Positions 62,281-64,000 of a stretch of DNA of 64,000 nucleotides are shown piece by piece; position 1 is the stretch's first letter; every line of letters begins with the position of its first letter. A model generated the notes under the pieces. That model saw nothing but the letters and a program-made list of their open reading frames with translations. It was not told the DNA's origin and did not search any database. Source of the stretch: an uncultured Pantoea sp. (GTDB lineage Bacteria; Pseudomonadota; Gammaproteobacteria; Enterobacterales; Enterobacteriaceae); contig CAJYVD010000037.1 in assembly GCA_913778495.1 (NCBI GenBank), positions 1 through 64,000 on the forward strand. The letters are read 5' to 3'. The position numbers were made by a program, and so were the translations under genes.

Positions 62281-62304
62281 AGATGGCCTGAGTTTAGGCC
62301 ATCT
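62281..62304 (-). terminator. Terminator of the chemoreceptor gene
   Basis: An 8-bp stem (AGATGGCC and GGCCATCT, 8-nt loop) lies 12 nt after the chemoreceptor stop on the minus strand, followed by TCTCTG. The T-run is weak on this strand, so some readthrough into bsmA is possible. Confidence 0.6.
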
Positions 62305-62316
62305 TTTCCGCAAGGT

Positions 62317-64000
62317 TTAGCTTTTTAGCTGAAAAATGCTTACCAGATGCGTTAAGTGATGTCCCTGCTGGCTGAGGTTTTGTGCCGTGGCTTCAGACTG
62401 CGTAATCATGTCGCTGCTCTGATGCGTGGCGTGGCTGATGTGGTTCATCGCCAGGTTCACCTGACCAATGCCCGCCGCCTGCTCCTGGGCGGCGATATTG
62501 ATCTCGCCCATCAGGGTTTTTACCTGCTCAATTTCACTCACGATATGCTGCATCGCATCGCGTGTTTGCTCAGACAGCGTATGGCCCGCCGCGACTTTGT
62601 CGATAGAACGGGCGATCAGCCCGTCGATCTCCTTCGCTGCGTTGGCGCTGCGCTGTGCCAGCGCGCGCACTTCGGCAGCCACCACCGCGAAACCTTTGCC
62701 GTGCTCACCGGCGCGAGCGGCTTCCACGGCGGCGTTGAGCGCCAAAATGTTGGTTTGGAAAGCAATGGATTCAATTACGTGGGTGATATCTGAAATGCTC
62801 TGCGACGCCTCGCGAATATCCGCCATGGTCTCTACTGAACGCGTCACGGTGCTGCCGCCGTGGCTGACTTTCTTCGCCGCTTCACTCACCAGCGCCATCG
62901 CCTGGCGCACGTTGGCGGCCGTTTGCGCCACGGTGGCCCCAAACTGCTCCATGCTGGCCGACGTCTCTTCGACGCTGCTTGCCTGACGGCCAATCTGCTC
63001 GCTAATGCTGGCGCTGCTGGCGGCCAGGGTGTCGGTGCCGTGACTGATATCGCTGGCCGCGCGGCGCACCTGACTGACCACTTTTTCCAGACCGTCACCG
63101 ATGCCATTGATGGCCGCGACCAGCTGACCAATTTCATCGTGACGCGAGGAGTCGAGATGCGCCTGCAGATTGCCTGCGGCGTACTGCTCTGCGAGGTGAA
63201 TCACTTGCTGCAGCGGACGCGTGATCGCGCGACGGCTGTAAAGAATAAAGCCAAGGGCAAACAGCACCACCAGTCCCAGTCCAATGGCCATAAACAGGTT
63301 GCGGCTATGGGTAATAGGAGCCAGCAAGCTGGCGCGGCTGACTTCGCCAGCAATAATCCAGTTCCAGCCGGGCAGCTGCTGCCAGGCCAGCATTTTGGTC
63401 TCGCCATCAAGCTCCATCATCAGCAAGCCTTTGGCTTCGCTTAAAAGCTGCTGCTGGACGGCGCTGTCCCAGTGGGGCAGTTTGCCTTCGTTCTCGCGAT
63501 GGAACAGGTATTGCCCCTGCGTTTTGCCCGGCGCGCCGTTCAGCACAAAGAAGCTGCCGCTGTCGCTCAGGTGGCGCGCCAGCACTTTTTCACGCATCAG
63601 GGCATACTGCGAGTCGATCTGCACGCCAACAAACAGAATGGCAATGACCGCGCCGCTCTCATCCTTTACCGGCTGATATTGCGTGATATAACGGTGTCCA
63701 AACAGCGTGGAAAGGCCGCGATAAATTTCGCCGCTGTTCACGCTGCGCCAGGCCGGACTGCTGCGATCGAGGCGGGTGCCAATGGCCCGGCTGCCATCCT
63801 CTTTTTTCAGCGACGTCGCAATGCGAATGTAGTCATCGCCATCGCGAACAAAAATGGTGGAGACCGCACCGGTGCGATCGAGAAAGTCATCCACGGCAAT
63901 CTGATCGAGGTTTAAGGTTTTTAAGCCCGCGCGCAGCGTTGGCGTGCTGAGATCGCCGACCTGAATGCGGGCGCTCTCGTCGCGACTGAAACGTTTAGGC
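62317..64000 (-). CDS. Methyl-accepting chemotaxis protein with Cache-type sensor (N-terminus beyond the window)
   Basis: At least 561 residues; the frame stays open to the window edge and the first part, with the N-terminal transmembrane helix, is missing. The visible periplasmic region resembles the Cache_3-Cache_2 sensor ([29 protein letters not shown]). A transmembrane helix ([19 protein letters not shown]), a HAMP domain and the methyl-accepting signalling domain follow, with the hairpin tip [20 protein letters not shown]. There is no C-terminal NWETF-type pentapeptide, so CheR and CheB would have to be recruited by other receptors. The ligand is unknown. Confidence 0.92.
   Translation of the reverse strand, partial: PKRFSRDESARIQVGDLSTPTLRAGLKTLNLDQIAVDDFLDRTGAVSTIFVRDGDDYIRIATSLKKEDGSRAIGTRLDRSSPAWRSVNSGEIYRGLSTLFGHRYITQYQPVKDESGAVIAILFVGVQIDSQYALMREKVLARHLSDSGSFFVLNGAPGKTQGQYLFHRENEGKLPHWDSAVQQQLLSEAKGLLMMELDGETKMLAWQQLPGWNWIIAGEVSRASLLAPITHSRNLFMAIGLGLVVLFALGFILYSRRAITRPLQQVIHLAEQYAAGNLQAHLDSSRHDEIGQLVAAINGIGDGLEKVVSQVRRAASDISHGTDTLAASSASISEQIGRQASSVEETSASMEQFGATVAQTAANVRQAMALVSEAAKKVSHGGSTVTRSVETMADIREASQSISDITHVIESIAFQTNILALNAAVEAARAGEHGKGFAVVAAEVRALAQRSANAAKEIDGLIARSIDKVAAGHTLSEQTRDAMQHIVSEIEQVKTLMGEINIAAQEQAAGIGQVNLAMNHISHATHQSSDMITQSEATAQNLSQQGHHLTHLVSIFQLKS

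Overview
The window is a chromosomal segment of a gamma-proteobacterium of the order Enterobacterales. Nearly every gene is a close, full-length relative of an Escherichia coli core gene in a familiar order. Type II dehydroquinase (aroQ) upstream of accBC, msrPQ beside csrD, an aldehyde dehydrogenase next to aaeB and three tandem yhcN-type genes point to the Erwiniaceae (Pantoea/Erwinia group) rather than Escherichia or Salmonella; that family placement is an inference. I found no insertion sequence, prophage, CRISPR array, toxin-antitoxin pair or defence island. This is mostly housekeeping DNA, and the interest lies in its regulatory and architectural details.

Layout. 1-160: the 5S rRNA gene and terminator that end an rRNA operon. 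250-4650 (minus): an amino-acid ABC importer, aapJQMP (yhdWXYZ type), preceded by a sigma-54 promoter and a candidate NtrC site. 4950-6360 (minus): dusB-fis with its growth-rate promoter. 6645-9218 (minus): yhdT-panF-prmA. 9290-11589 (minus): aroQ-accB-accC for shikimate and fatty-acid synthesis. 11824-13431 (minus): msrP-msrQ, periplasmic methionine-sulfoxide repair. 13751-26144 (plus): csrD, mreBCD, maf, rng, yhdP and tldD, covering RNA turnover, cell shape and the envelope. 26179-30454: aaeR and, divergently, the aromatic acid efflux operon aaeXAB. 30567-33676: an aldehyde dehydrogenase, three small periplasmic DUF1471 genes and one unrecognised small ORF. 33685-35511: argR and, divergently, mdh.

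At about 35.5 kb the E. coli-like order jumps from the 72-73 min region (mdh) to the 94 min region (mscM-psd-rsgA), as a chromosomal inversion roughly symmetric about the origin would produce. 35560-40949 (minus): rsgA-psd-mscM. 41053-42162: orn, then three identical tRNA-Gly(GCC) genes. 42290-42595: an AT-rich gap with four DnaA boxes that looks like the datA locus. 42595-43734 (minus): queG. 43733-56200 (plus): nnr-tsaE-amiB-mutL-miaA-hfq-hflX-hflK-hflC-yjeT-purA, one of the longest conserved runs in enterobacteria. 56477-60197 (plus): nsrR-rnr-rlmB. 60330-64000: aidB, a convergent bsmA-type lipoprotein gene, and a chemoreceptor gene cut by the window edge.

The strongest regulatory inferences come from reading the gaps: a sigma-54/NtrC promoter for the amino-acid importer; the dusB-fis promoter with a Fis site; tandem ARG boxes 2 bp apart over the argR promoter; a stringent-type promoter for the tRNA operon; CRP-like palindromes upstream of aaeX/aaeR and yhcN; and the DnaA-box cluster beside queG. 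All promoter and operator calls were made by eye against known consensus sequences and have not been tested.
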